DNA of 64,000 nucleotides from an archaeon (GCA_024256265.1 JACGUK010000003.1:1-64000), one strand, 5' to 3'. Counted from the first letter of the stretch, positions 8,530 to 17,444 are shown. Notes: a model not told the origin generated them from the letters alone. Numbers and translations: made by a program.

Positions 8530-9005
8530 TTAAAACTTTGGATATGTTACTCCTTTTTGACCTAAATAAACTCCCCTATAGCTAACGGAATCTGATGTTA
8601 ACTTTGCCAATACAATGTGGCAAAACCTATCCTTTGCGTATAGCTTTATTGGAAAAGAACCTCCTATTATTGTAGGAGGAAAGCTTAAACCAATTCTTGC
8701 ATAAGAGCTCCTAAGATTCACAAAGCCCATGAGATCTTTTTTAATTCTAATAACTCAAGAGTGCAAACAAGAATTCTTTCATTAGGATTTATTATGAAAG
8801 ATTCTCCACTCTCTTTCTCAAAAAATTGTTCATATTCATTCTTACCATGAGTATCAAAGATTAAATCAGTCCTTTTTAATCTTGCTATCTCACTTCCAAG
8901 CCTTAAGTCTATATCATTTTCACGCACTGTATCTTCATAGAAAGGATTTATTATCAATCTTTTTTCTTTTATATGCTTATGAATGTCTGAATTGCTAAGT
9001 ATCAT
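8530..9005 (-). pseudogene. dcd: Broken dCTP deaminase gene (frameshift plus internal deletion)
   Basis: The N-terminal reading frame (8718-9005) begins MILSNSDI and has the dCTP deaminase pattern ending ELLELKKISWAL, then hits TGA. The other frame (8530-8730) continues with LRSSYARIGLS and ends in the family C-terminus YLGQKG. A one-base frameshift lies near 8720-8730. The second part also lacks about 15-20 residues that normally hold the DxGFxGxxTLE segment with the catalytic Glu; PPTII is joined directly to GGSFPIKLY. Both lesions should abolish deamination of dCTP to dUTP. Real inactivation seems likelier than a sequencing error, because the deletion is independent of the frameshift. Confidence 0.8.
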
Positions 9006-9038
9006 CTCTCCTAAGAAGAAAGATTAAATTAAAAATTT

Positions 9039-9263
9039 TTGGGTCGAATTATTAAAACCTACAAGTTTAAGAATCTAATCAATTTTAAAATCTTTTATAA
9101 TAGTGGATGCAAGTTGGAGCAAGAAATATCCTTTAAGGTAAAGTTCAAGCCAAAATTATCATGGGTGGATAAAGTTTACTTGGGAAATATGCTTATTGAG
9201 GTATTAGGAACTGTATCAAAAGCAACATCAGCCTTTGATTTTAAAGTCGAGTCTTCAGAATGA
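9039..9263 (+). CDS. Small hypothetical protein
   Basis: A 74-residue ORF with TTG start, divergent from dcd by 33 nt. It is basic and aromatic, with alternating hydrophobic and polar residues suggesting a small beta-rich protein. No family recognised; no convincing ribosome-binding site. It could be a remnant or a chance ORF. Confidence 0.35.
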   Translation: MGRIIKTYKFKNLINFKIFYNSGCKLEQEISFKVKFKPKLSWVDKVYLGNMLIEVLGTVSKATSAFDFKVESSE

Positions 9264-9410
9264 TCTAAATTTGCTATATCAAATTAATTTAACATCTTCT
9301 AGGCTGGCTAAAATAATTTCATAGAGGGGATACCTATTTTGCAAGAACTACTCATTATATGAGGTTAAAAATTCTTAAAGAGCCATTAAAAACGGTAAGG
9401 ATATATTCTT

Positions 9411-9424
9411 GCTTATAAAATATT
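9411..9424 (+). promoter_or_regulatory. TATA box upstream of aIF1A
   Basis: The A+T-rich element CTTATAAAATATT lies about 35-45 nt upstream of the aIF1A ATG at 9458. This fits an archaeal TATA box with a short leader that carries the GTGAT ribosome-binding site. Confidence 0.45.
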
Positions 9425-9457
9425 CATTTATTAGGTTAAAATCTTAAAGTGATAAAA

Positions 9458-9769
9458 ATGGGTAAAAGAAAAGTCTTGAGTGAAGAGGAGCTAAAAGATT
9501 TAGTGCTACCAGATAAAGGTGAGCTATTAGGGAGAGTAATGAAGCTCTTAGGTAGTGATCATCTTATGATAAAGTGCACAGATGGAAAAGCAAGATTAGG
9601 AAGGATCAGAGGGAAACTAAAGAGAAGAATATGGGTAAGAGAGAATGATGTAGTATTGGTTGCACCATGGGAATTCAAGAGTGATGAAAGATGTGATGTG
9701 CTTTGGAGATACACGATAGCACAAGTAGATTGGTTAAAGGCGAATAATTATCTACCAAAAGAATTGTAG
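9458..9769 (+). CDS. eif1A: Translation initiation factor aIF1A
   Basis: An S1/OB-fold initiation factor of 103 residues from the ATG at 9458. GTGAT at 9449-9453 looks like the ribosome-binding site, so the in-frame GTG at 9449 is probably not the start. The core (GRVMKLLGSDHLMIKCTDGK, then GKLKRRIWVRENDVVLVAPWEF) is diagnostic. It binds the A site of the small subunit and helps position initiator tRNA. It lies upstream of rio1, KH and top6B, a common archaeal neighbourhood, with a 267-nt gap before rio1 in which no gene is seen. Confidence 0.95.
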   Translation: MGKRKVLSEEELKDLVLPDKGELLGRVMKLLGSDHLMIKCTDGKARLGRIRGKLKRRIWVRENDVVLVAPWEFKSDERCDVLWRYTIAQVDWLKANNYLPKEL

Positions 9770-10036
9770 TTTTAGAAACACTTTCTTCATATGCTCGATT
9801 TTGATTATATTTGGATTTATGATGGCGTTTAAGTTCATAAAAGAGCCAATTCAAAACCAGCCTTGATCATAAGAAGGAAGTTGGGGAGTATTACAATCTG
9901 TTCGATAAAAAATAAAGAAGAGTAAAGGGCAAAATGCTATATGCACTTATAATGGCAATTTGTATTATTAATGGAGAGAAGAAGCAAGCTTTCAGATATA
10001 AGATGTTCCCCAAGTAAAGAGGATTAGAGGATTTTT

Positions 10037-10834
10037 ATGCCCAAAAATGATAGTAAGCTCTATGACAAAGAAAAGGAGCGCCTTGAGCGTAAGCTACGCA
10101 TAATAGAGAAAAGGGATAGGATGCTCATAAAAGATCGTTCATCTGATATAGCAGTTATAGAGGAGGTCTTTGACAAGCCTACTCTATTAACACTTCATTA
10201 CCTTATGAATTCTGGAGTTCTAAGAAGTTTGAACGGAGTTGTAAGCTCAGGAAAAGAAGCAAGAATATACTGGGGTGAGAGGGATGATGGCTCCTCAGTT
10301 GCAGTTAAAATATATCTAACTGTTACAGCTGAATTTAAGAAGAGGTTGCCATACATAATCGGAGACCCACGCTTTGATAGTGTTAAGCGTGGCTCAAGCA
10401 ATATAGTCAAGATATGGGCACAAAAGGAGTACAGGAACCTTATGACAGCTTATGAAGCAGGAATACCTGTCCCAAAGCCTTTAGCCATAAAAAGAAACGT
10501 ATTGATAATGGAGTTCATTGGCTATGATGGTAAACCTGCTCCTCTTCTCAATGAAGTCAAAGTGAAGCAGAGCGATTATAAAAGGGTAATGTCTTTAATA
10601 GAGAAGCTATATAAGAATGCCAATTTAGTTCATGCAGATTTGTCTGAGTATAACATATTTAAGCATGGAAAGAGCCTTATTCTTTTTGACTTTGGATCGG
10701 CTGTAGATGTGAGACATCCTCTCTCAAAGGAATTCCTCATAAGAGACATTAATAACATAAACCGCTTCTTCATTAAGCGTGGCTTAAGGGTGGAGCCTTT
10801 GGAAGATTTACTAAAAAAGGTGATCAGAGCTTGA
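10037..10834 (+). CDS. rio1: Rio1-type atypical protein kinase
   Basis: 265 residues. The flexible ATP-binding loop is SSGKEARIYWG near 71-81, with Lys in SVAVKIY near 91. The catalytic loop is HADLSEYNIF near 199 and the metal-binding motif is LFDFGSAV near 217. Rio1 is an ATPase/kinase acting in late small-subunit ribosome maturation. The gene overlaps the following KH-protein gene by 4 nt (ATGA-type junction shifted to a TTG start), so the two are translationally coupled; Rio1 and Dim2/Pno1 proteins act on the same pre-40S-like particle. ATG start. Confidence 0.95.
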   Translation: MPKNDSKLYDKEKERLERKLRIIEKRDRMLIKDRSSDIAVIEEVFDKPTLLTLHYLMNSGVLRSLNGVVSSGKEARIYWGERDDGSSVAVKIYLTVTAEFKKRLPYIIGDPRFDSVKRGSSNIVKIWAQKEYRNLMTAYEAGIPVPKPLAIKRNVLIMEFIGYDGKPAPLLNEVKVKQSDYKRVMSLIEKLYKNANLVHADLSEYNIFKHGKSLILFDFGSAVDVRHPLSKEFLIRDINNINRFFIKRGLRVEPLEDLLKKVIRA

Positions 10835-11391
10835 GCTTTCAAAGAAATCTGAAGCTACCATTGGATCGCATAGGCGTTCTAGTTGGAAAAAATGGAGCTG
10901 TAAAGAGCGAGATAGAGCTTAGATGTAATGTAATATTATCTATAGACAGTGAGATAGGAGAAGTTACAATAGATTTGAAAGGAGATATTAATCAATCACA
11001 ACCCTTCAAAGCCATGGATATAATAACGGCAATAGGGAGAGGCTTCTCCCCTCAAAGAGCATTTAAGCTCTTGAACGAAGATACTGTCTTGCATGTAGTT
11101 GACTTAAGAGATTATGTAGGAAAGTCTCGCAACTCTCTTGAGCGCATAAAGGGAAGAATAATAGGTCTAGGAGGCAAGTCGAGAAGGTTCATAGAGGAGC
11201 TAACCAATGCATACATCTCTATCTTTGGCCATACAGTTAGCATCATAGGAAGAACTGATGAGGTTAGATTGGCTTTAGATGCTATAGATATGCTCTCATC
11301 AGGAAGTACTCATAAGACTGTTTATAGTATGCTTCAAAGAGCAAGGACAAAAGCGAAGATGGATCGTATGAAGCTCTGGGAGGAGTCTTAA
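10831..11391 (+). CDS. KH-domain ribosome biogenesis protein (Dim2/Pno1-like)
   Basis: 186 residues with two KH modules. The first is near the start with GXXG-type loop VGKNGAVK; the second near 110-125 has the degenerate loop GRIIGLGGKSRRFIEE. The C-terminal RARTKAKMDRMKLW is typical of the archaeal homologues of eukaryotic Pno1/Dim2. It is thought to bind 16S rRNA near the 3' end during small-subunit maturation. TTG start inside the end of rio1; only 3 nt from top6B. Confidence 0.92.
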   Translation: MSFQRNLKLPLDRIGVLVGKNGAVKSEIELRCNVILSIDSEIGEVTIDLKGDINQSQPFKAMDIITAIGRGFSPQRAFKLLNEDTVLHVVDLRDYVGKSRNSLERIKGRIIGLGGKSRRFIEELTNAYISIFGHTVSIIGRTDEVRLALDAIDMLSSGSTHKTVYSMLQRARTKAKMDRMKLWEES

Positions 11392-11394
11392 TTG

Positions 11395-12924
11395 ATGGAT
11401 GAATTCACTGAGATATCCCCATCAGAGTTCTTCTACAGAAATAGAGATCTAGCTGGTTTCAGTAATCCATCTCGTGCACTATATTCGGCTGTTAGAGAAT
11501 TTCTTGAAAATAGTTTGGATGCATGTGAACTTTATGGCATACTCCCAAACGTCTTTGTAAGAATAACACCGATGGATTTTGACGAAAGTAGCCCAGACCC
11601 TAAGGCATACGTGATAAAAATTCAAGATAATGGTTCTGGCATAGAAACAAAATACGTTCCAAAAGCTTTTGGGCAAGTCTTCTTTGGTTCTAAGTTTCAA
11701 TTAAGACAGTCAAGAGGTACGTTCGGCATGGGAGGCAAAATGGCTATACTCTACGGTCAAATAACAACCAATAAACCTGTCAGCATAACTACATCTGTTG
11801 ATGGAATTCAAGCCTTCACCTTTGATCTACTCATCGATGTTCAAGAGAATGTTCCCATAATCCTAAGAAAGGTTTCTCATCCAGCTGAAGGCTCTACTGG
11901 AACCATGATAAGATTAACTTTAGAGGGAGATTACTCAAGAGCTTCTCAAAAGATTTTGGATTACTTTAAGCAGGTAGCCATGGTAACGCCATATGCTAAT
12001 GTTACCTTCATAGACCCTTATGGGCGATTATTCCTTTACGAGAGGGTTACAAAGATTATGCCTATTCCACCTAAAGAGACATTATTGCATCCTTATGGAA
12101 TGGATGTAGAGGCTGTTCGAAGGTTGATAAAGCAATCAAAGGAGGATAATATGGTCAAGTTCATGTCGAAGAATTTTCATAGAGTTGGCAAGAATATAGC
12201 AAAAAGGTTCCTTGATTACGCTGGTTTTGATCAAGAAAGAGACCCTAAGACCCTATCAAATGATGAGATTACAAAGCTAGTAAGAGCCCTTCATAGATAT
12301 GATGATTTCTTACAGCCAGATGCCAGTTGCCTCTCTCCCCTTGGAGAGGAGATTTTGATGAGTGGTATCAAAAAAGAGTTAGAGCCAGAGTTTATAGCTA
12401 CAACTACTCGCCCCCCGTCTGCTTACTCAGGCTTCCCTTTCGTAGTAGAAGTTGGTTTGGCTTATGAAGGAAAAATTCTTCCAAAGGGTTTGAAGCTCTT
12501 TAGGTTTGCCAATAGAATACCTTTACTTTATGATGAAGCGAATGATGTTGCAAGCAAAATTTTAAATGAAGAAATAGATTGGAAGCGCTACAGAATATCA
12601 GAAGATGCTCCTTTAGCAATAATAACCCATGTCTGCTCTACCAAAATACCTTATAAGACTGTCGGCAAAGAGTATTTGGCAGATAGGCCTGAGCTTGAGA
12701 GAGAATTGAAGAATGCGATAAGAGAAGTGCTTAGAAAGCTAAGCCTCTATCTCTCAAGAAAAGTATCTATGGAGATGGATAAGCGAAGGTTCAACGTATA
12801 TGGTAAGTATTTGCCATTGATAGCTAGATTCTCTGCAGAACTATCGGGGGCTAAGAGATTACCAGACTATAAGAGACTATTGGATAAGAAATTTCAAAAG
12901 GATATTGAAGAATACATCAGATAG
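11395..12924 (+). CDS. top6B: DNA topoisomerase VI subunit B
   Basis: About 509 residues. The GHKL ATPase fold has the N box REFLENSLDA near residue 40, the G1 box IQDNGSGI near 80, and the G2 box GTFGMGGKMA near 110. The transducer domain follows, with the ATP-sensing Lys probably in the RFANRIPLL segment near 383. ATP binding dimerises the subunit and drives strand passage by Top6A. ATG at 11395 has GGAGGAG 9 nt upstream; an in-frame TTG directly before it is less likely. Last gene of the rio1-KH-top6B operon. Confidence 0.95.
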   Translation: MDEFTEISPSEFFYRNRDLAGFSNPSRALYSAVREFLENSLDACELYGILPNVFVRITPMDFDESSPDPKAYVIKIQDNGSGIETKYVPKAFGQVFFGSKFQLRQSRGTFGMGGKMAILYGQITTNKPVSITTSVDGIQAFTFDLLIDVQENVPIILRKVSHPAEGSTGTMIRLTLEGDYSRASQKILDYFKQVAMVTPYANVTFIDPYGRLFLYERVTKIMPIPPKETLLHPYGMDVEAVRRLIKQSKEDNMVKFMSKNFHRVGKNIAKRFLDYAGFDQERDPKTLSNDEITKLVRALHRYDDFLQPDASCLSPLGEEILMSGIKKELEPEFIATTTRPPSAYSGFPFVVEVGLAYEGKILPKGLKLFRFANRIPLLYDEANDVASKILNEEIDWKRYRISEDAPLAIITHVCSTKIPYKTVGKEYLADRPELERELKNAIREVLRKLSLYLSRKVSMEMDKRRFNVYGKYLPLIARFSAELSGAKRLPDYKRLLDKKFQKDIEEYIR

Positions 12925-13056
12925 TATCATCGAGAAAAAATCTTATATTGAAAAACATCGATAATTCGTATTAAAAATATGCTCTATGGCTTCTTTTATG
13001 ACTTTTTGCTTTTGATAATGTAATCTTCCTTAAGTAATGAAGACGATCTTTGCATT

Positions 13057-13347
13057 TCATATCTTAAACCTCACCATTTCTCTGAAAAAGGCTGGGTTAA
13101 GGCAAACTGGGCACGGAATTGAATTTTTACGGAGTTCTTCACCGATATTGTCAACTCCAAACCTATGCCCTTGCTTACACTCATAGAAATCGACGAAACG
13201 CTCAATTGACGTTCTGCCTTTTTTGAATTCTGTGCAGAATATTATGCTATTTTCGGCTATTTTACACGAATCCTTTTTTTGACAAAATTTACAAATAGCA
13301 CTTTTGTCTATAATTTCTTCCATCTTTTCTAAATGTCTGCGCTTCAT
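13057..13347 (-). CDS. Small protein with paired Cys motifs, unknown function
   Basis: 96 residues. Cys pairs are CKFCQKKDSC (near 19-28) and CPVC (near 79-82), with another Cys-His region (FYECKQGHRFG). This suggests one or two zinc-binding sites. No family recognised. It stands alone between top6B and a zinc-ribbon membrane protein; ATG start. Confidence 0.55.
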   Translation of the reverse strand: MKRRHLEKMEEIIDKSAICKFCQKKDSCKIAENSIIFCTEFKKGRTSIERFVDFYECKQGHRFGVDNIGEELRKNSIPCPVCLNPAFFREMVRFKI

Positions 13348-13618
13348 TTCTTTGTTATTACCTCCTGGCAGTTGTGCCCAACAAACGATACGAAAAATAA
13401 CTTAAGACACTTATGAAACTGAGCAATATACGATTATTCTATCTAAAGGAGCCTCGGTCATATTCACTATAATTGCATTTTCGAATTTACACTAAAATAC
13501 AATTTATGCTTTTAAGCTCTTTCTTAGATTTTACATGATCTCCATCGAGCCACTAAAATTAGTCCATATAATAAAGTCTAAATAACTCAAATTTTGATAA
13601 AGTAAGAAATGATATGAT

Positions 13619-14035
13619 TTGGTCAAGTGTAAGAGATGCAACTTTGATAATCCAGAAGGGTTAAAGTTCTGTGGAAATTGTGGTGCTAGACTTCTTGGAA
13701 AAGTTTCTATTACCCCAAGATCACTTTTAACTCTAGCCTATTTGCACATATTGGGTGGGTTATACCTAATCCTCTTCATAATAACCTTTGGATTGATCTC
13801 AATTTTGATAACCATCCCTTTTGTTGCAGGTTTTCTAAACCTCTACATAGGTTGGAAGTTCTATCAAGAGAAAGTTCCTAAGATGGCATGGGTTATTTCT
13901 TTAATAGCCATCATGCTAGGCTTATCTTTTACTCTTTTAATATATAGAATACCTGCTTGGCTTATCTTCATAATAAATTTTATAGCACTTTGGCAAAGCT
14001 TAAAAGAATTGAGAGAATTAAGCACAAAAAGTTAA
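13619..14035 (+). CDS. Zinc-ribbon membrane protein
   Basis: 138 residues. The N-terminal zinc ribbon has C-x2-C (CKRC) and C-x2-C (CGNC) about 15 residues apart; three to four hydrophobic helices follow from residue 40 to 125. The C-terminus is short and polar. Such zinc_ribbon_2 plus membrane architectures are common in archaea and not functionally assigned. TTG start at 13619. Convergent with the DUF424 gene. Confidence 0.6.
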   Translation: MVKCKRCNFDNPEGLKFCGNCGARLLGKVSITPRSLLTLAYLHILGGLYLILFIITFGLISILITIPFVAGFLNLYIGWKFYQEKVPKMAWVISLIAIMLGLSFTLLIYRIPAWLIFIINFIALWQSLKELRELSTKS

Positions 14036-14056
14036 TCTTGATAAAATAATATCAGA

Positions 14057-14380
14057 TTATCTCGTAAATTTAAATATCATCAAAAATGGAGTTGAACCTA
14101 TCTTCTTCACTGCATGCTTTGAAGCTAATTCAGCTTTTATGACCTCTATCACTATCTTTTTTCCTACTAAGTTTGCTACAGAAGATGATTTTATCAAAAA
14201 AAGAGCTTCCTCTACATTTATAAGCTCTCCTTTAAAATAGCTTGGCGAAATGTGCATCTCTATCTTTTCATCTCTTATAGTCTTTCCTATGAGATCTTTA
14301 TCACAAATGTTAACTAATTTCATTCCTTGCCAATCTATTATCCTTGCCATGTAGCACTTCTCTTTCTCCAAAATTATCAC
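14057..14380 (-). CDS. DUF424 family protein
   Basis: About 107 residues from GTG at 14380, which overlaps the stop of aIF2-beta in a GTGA junction. The core (DKDLIGKTIRDEKIEMHIS, then a region of YFKGELINVEEAL) fits the archaeal DUF424 family, a small conserved protein often next to translation genes, with no settled role. Coupled to aIF2-beta, so a link to translation is plausible. An upstream in-frame start would overlap aIF2-beta further and is less likely. Confidence 0.8.
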   Translation of the reverse strand: MIILEKEKCYMARIIDWQGMKLVNICDKDLIGKTIRDEKIEMHISPSYFKGELINVEEALFLIKSSSVANLVGKKIVIEVIKAELASKHAVKKIGSTPFLMIFKFTR

Positions 14381-14799
14381 TTGGACTTTGTTGGTGATTT
14401 CGCACCACAAGCCTCACAGACTAAAAACTGTAATCTCCTGACCTTTTCAAGATGAGTGTCTGGGCTTCCACAGACAGGGCAATTTACAAAGTCTTTCATA
14501 TACCGATTGATCAAAACTGAGAAGGATTGAGGCACCTTTCTCCCTATGAATATGGCTCTATCCCCATCCAAAGATACAGCTGTTGCCAACTCCTTAGCTA
14601 AGAACATCAATAGATGGTTAGGATTCCTTCTTATAAGGCGAGAGAAATCCATGAAGTTTCTGAAAATTGTTTTTTTACCTACCCAAAAGACATCAGGCTT
14701 TGGAAGCTCAAGCCTTGCAACCTTAGCCTTGGGCTCCATGATAGTTTGGCTGCTCTTCAGCCTCTTTAATAGATCATCGTATGATAGGGTCACTTCCAT
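14377..14799 (-). CDS. eif2B: Translation initiation factor aIF2 beta subunit
   Basis: 140 residues. An N-terminal helix is followed by the eIF2-beta/eIF5 core (KTIFRNFMDFSRLIRRNPNH; LATAVSLDGDRAIFIGR), then a C-terminal zinc ribbon with CPVC and CEAC about 20 residues apart. With alpha and gamma it forms aIF2, which delivers initiator Met-tRNA to the small subunit. ATG start at 14799. Operon with the DUF424 gene (4-nt overlap). Confidence 0.95.
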   Translation of the reverse strand: MEVTLSYDDLLKRLKSSQTIMEPKAKVARLELPKPDVFWVGKKTIFRNFMDFSRLIRRNPNHLLMFLAKELATAVSLDGDRAIFIGRKVPQSFSVLINRYMKDFVNCPVCGSPDTHLEKVRRLQFLVCEACGAKSPTKSK

Positions 14800-14933
14800 C
14801 TACTCCTAAGTTATAGTTCAATTAAGAAATATATGAGTTTTGCATAATAAAAAGAAGCTATTCCTAAGCAATTTTTAAATATAAAATTTAAGAACAATTC
14901 TAGCTATAAGGGTAAATAGAAAGGCGGTAATTT

Positions 14934-15527
14934 ATGAGTTTTTTGAAGAAGCTTAAGGAAAAGATGACGAAACCCAAAGCTAGCATATCTTTAAACCTCA
15001 GCAAGAACACGTTTACATTAGGAGAAGATTTAGAAGGTACCCTTGTCGTGGCGTCGGAAGAAGAATTTGACTCAACTGGGATAAGAGTTGAATTTCAATG
15101 TGTTGAAAAGAGAAAGAAAGGGAGATTTGAGTGGAACGAGCAAACCAAACGTGGAGAATGGAAGGAATTTTGGGAAATGGCTACGCTATACTCTACAGAT
15201 GTAAAAGCATCTGAAGAAATACATCTCACACAAGGTTATAAGAAAGAATTCTCATTTAGAACAAATATCCCAGCAGGTGGACGTGAAAGCTACGATAGTG
15301 TGGATGGGAGTGTTACTTGGTCTGTTAAAGGGGTTTTAGCTATAGAGGGGCGTCCTGATGTCACCAGTGAAACAGTTGAAGTCCAAGTGATAAAACTGCC
15401 AGTAGCACCAACGATTGTCAAGGAGATCGTACGCGAGATAATCATGATTCCATGTGCTTATTGTGGTAAATTAATGCCCCAAACATCAACACTGTGCCCA
15501 TATTGTGGAGCACCTAGAAGGGCATGA
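14934..15527 (+). CDS. Arrestin-like/Spo0M-type beta-sandwich protein with C-terminal zinc ribbon
   Basis: 197 residues. The first 150 or so are beta-rich and open with a basic stretch, then the arrestin-N-like pattern (ISLNLSKNTFTLGEDLEGTL). The C-terminus is a zinc ribbon: CAYC near 173 and CPYC near 187. No membrane segment. The fold call is by pattern, with moderate certainty; function is unknown, possibly a trafficking or adaptor-like role. ATG start preceded by AAAGGCGGT. Confidence 0.6.
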   Translation: MSFLKKLKEKMTKPKASISLNLSKNTFTLGEDLEGTLVVASEEEFDSTGIRVEFQCVEKRKKGRFEWNEQTKRGEWKEFWEMATLYSTDVKASEEIHLTQGYKKEFSFRTNIPAGGRESYDSVDGSVTWSVKGVLAIEGRPDVTSETVEVQVIKLPVAPTIVKEIVREIIMIPCAYCGKLMPQTSTLCPYCGAPRRA

Positions 15528-15668
15528 ATAGTAGCGGAGCCATGCTTTTACTTATCAAAGAGAGCATCGATCTTATATTGGTTTGTATTCAAGAGAATTT
15601 GACGTCAAAGTAAATCATCCTTGTCCTTTTGTAATATATAGAGCTAATATGATGCTATAACGATAGCT

Positions 15669-15893
15669 ATGGGCAGAATTAGTGTAATGATAGGACTATG
15701 GTTAGTTGGTTTCGTGGTAGGCTTTATTGGTTTCATACTCTTCAGTGCTCTCGCTGAAGCATTAGCGAGTCTCCTTCCCTTCCTGACTAACATGGACGTC
15801 TACCTCATAAGGGCTACTCTATCTGGGTTCGTAGCTTCTATAGTAACAGTCATAGCAGTAATTGTCTGGAGCTATTCTTCAAGACGCTACTAA
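15669..15893 (+). CDS. Small two-helix membrane protein, unknown function
   Basis: 74 residues, ATG start. Two long hydrophobic helices (about 5-40 and 48-68) are separated by a short loop with Asp; the C-terminus is basic. No family recognised. An imperfect stem-loop follows at 15917-15938, supporting a real transcription unit. Confidence 0.5.
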   Translation: MGRISVMIGLWLVGFVVGFIGFILFSALAEALASLLPFLTNMDVYLIRATLSGFVASIVTVIAVIVWSYSSRRY

Positions 15894-15916
15894 AACAATA
15901 CTTTGATAAGATGATG

Positions 15917-15938
15917 GGGCCAGAGTAATCCTGAGCCC
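15917..15938 (+). terminator. Imperfect stem-loop followed by a T-rich stretch
   Basis: GGGC-CAG (15917-15923) pairs with CTG-A-GCCC (15931-15938) with one bulged A, then AGCTTTTATTATT. It sits 24 nt beyond the 15669-15893 ORF. Confidence 0.3.
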
Positions 15939-15976
15939 AGCTTTTATTATTACTGAAAGATATTCGTAGTAAAGCT

Positions 15977-16570
15977 TCAACTTTTATTCGGATCTTTTAG
16001 GATTTCTTCTATAACTTCTTCTTCTACATCTATATTGAAACTTTGCTTTAACCTTGATTTGATCCTTTTAGTACTCATCTCTCTAAAGTCATCAAGATTA
16101 TTGTAGATTATTTTTCTTATGCTATCTACGAAGTTCCAAGGAAATATAACTAATTTATGAGAGACTTCTTTAGCATAATAATCTGGCTTTATCTTTCCTT
16201 TAATGTAAAATAATGCTAAAATTTTGATTCCATCTGGTTTTAATGATGCTATGTATTCAATGGCTGTCTTTATGCTCTTCTCATCTATTATGTCATCAAC
16301 AATGAGAACTTTCTTCTCTAAAAGATTTATGTTGAGGGAGCTTAAACTCAATTGCTTATAGAGTTCCCAGTGCTTTACGTCTAAGCTAATAATATCTTTA
16401 CCATCGATATAATCACAGAGCAACCTAGCTACTGCCCATCCTCCCTTTGAGATTCCAACTATTATGTTAGGCTCATACTTTGATTCTTTAATCTTCTTTG
16501 CTAAAATCTTCGTAAAACCTTGTAATTTGTCCCAGTCAACTATCTCATAATTGAATTTTTCTTCATTCAT
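15977..16570 (-). CDS. Purine-type phosphoribosyltransferase
   Basis: 197 residues of type I phosphoribosyltransferase fold. The PRPP-binding motif is VLIVDDIIDEKSIKTA near residue 88; the pyrophosphate loop is GISKGGWAVARL near 41; a hydrophobic base-binding segment is PWNFVDSIR near 146. The layout resembles archaeal xanthine/hypoxanthine-guanine salvage enzymes. It is divergent from mtnP by 70 nt; both act in purine salvage, so a shared control region is plausible. Exact base specificity cannot be read. Confidence 0.82.
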   Translation of the reverse strand: MNEEKFNYEIVDWDKLQGFTKILAKKIKESKYEPNIIVGISKGGWAVARLLCDYIDGKDIISLDVKHWELYKQLSLSSLNINLLEKKVLIVDDIIDEKSIKTAIEYIASLKPDGIKILALFYIKGKIKPDYYAKEVSHKLVIFPWNFVDSIRKIIYNNLDDFREMSTKRIKSRLKQSFNIDVEEEVIEEILKDPNKS

Positions 16571-16640
16571 GCCTAATTATTAACGATTGAAGTCTTTATA
16601 AAAGGTTTAAAAAGTTTTATTCTACTTTTTTCTTAAGAGC

Positions 16641-17444
16641 GTGAAAAAATTGGAGGGAGAAAAAGCAGAAATAGGGATAATAGGAGGTACTGGCATTTAC
16701 GATCCTGGCTTATTAGAAGATTCAAAGGAGATAAAGGTCTTCACTCCTTACGGCAAGCCCTCTGACTTCATAACGATAGGATTCTTTAAAGGCAAGAAGA
16801 TAGCCTTCATGCCAAGGCATGGCAAAGGTCATCAGATACCTCCTCACAACATAAACTACAGAGCGAATATTTGGTCTTTAAAGGAACTTGGCGTTAAGAG
16901 GATAATAGCTCCAGCTGCTGTAGGAAGCTTAAAAGAAGAGTTAAAGCCTGGAGATATTGCCATACCTGATCAATTCATAGATAGAACTTCAGGTAGAGTG
17001 AGCTCCTTTTATGATGGTGGTCAAGTATGTCATGTATCTACAGCGGATCCTTTCTGTCCAGAACTATCTGAGATTGCCTTCGATGTGGGAAAAGACATGA
17101 ATTTATCCATCCATAAAGGTGGCACTTGTGTAGTAATTCAGGGACCTAGATTCTCAACAAAGGCTGAGTCTAAATTGTATAGAAGCTGGGGAGCAGATAT
17201 AATCAACATGACTATGGTTCCTGAGTGTGTATTGGCAAGAGAGGCAGAGATTTGCTATGTACCAATAGCAATGATATGTGATTACGATGTATGGAAGGAA
17301 AGGTTGGTCAGTGTTGATGAGATAATAAAGACATTGAAAGAAAACGTTGACAAGACTAGGAAGCTCTTAGAGTTTATGATACCTAGAATTCCTGAGGAGA
17401 GAAGTTGCATATGTAAAGATGCATTGAAGGATGCTGTTCTGTAA
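16641..17444 (+). CDS. mtnP: S-methyl-5'-thioadenosine phosphorylase
   Basis: 267 residues. Phosphate-binding IGIIGGTGIYDP at the start, MPRHGKGHQIPPHNINYRAN near 57, and the substrate loop IINMTMVPECVLAREAEICY near 190 are diagnostic of the MTAP/PNP class II family. It cleaves MTA to adenine and 5-methylthioribose-1-phosphate. GTG start. SAH hydrolase lies nearby at 18893, so by-products of SAM use are handled within this region. Confidence 0.94.
   Translation: MKKLEGEKAEIGIIGGTGIYDPGLLEDSKEIKVFTPYGKPSDFITIGFFKGKKIAFMPRHGKGHQIPPHNINYRANIWSLKELGVKRIIAPAAVGSLKEELKPGDIAIPDQFIDRTSGRVSSFYDGGQVCHVSTADPFCPELSEIAFDVGKDMNLSIHKGGTCVVIQGPRFSTKAESKLYRSWGADIINMTMVPECVLAREAEICYVPIAMICDYDVWKERLVSVDEIIKTLKENVDKTRKLLEFMIPRIPEERSCICKDALKDAVL

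Noticed and set aside
8530..8730. Treating the two dcd pieces as separate small genes
   Set aside because: Both parts align in order to one dCTP deaminase with a one-base frame change, so one broken gene explains them better.
9770..10036. Coding remnant between aIF1A and rio1
   Set aside because: Only fragments under 20 codons between stops, with no recognisable motif.
14546..14809. 87-codon plus-strand ORF opposite aIF2-beta
   Set aside because: Antisense shadow of a certain gene with no independent support.
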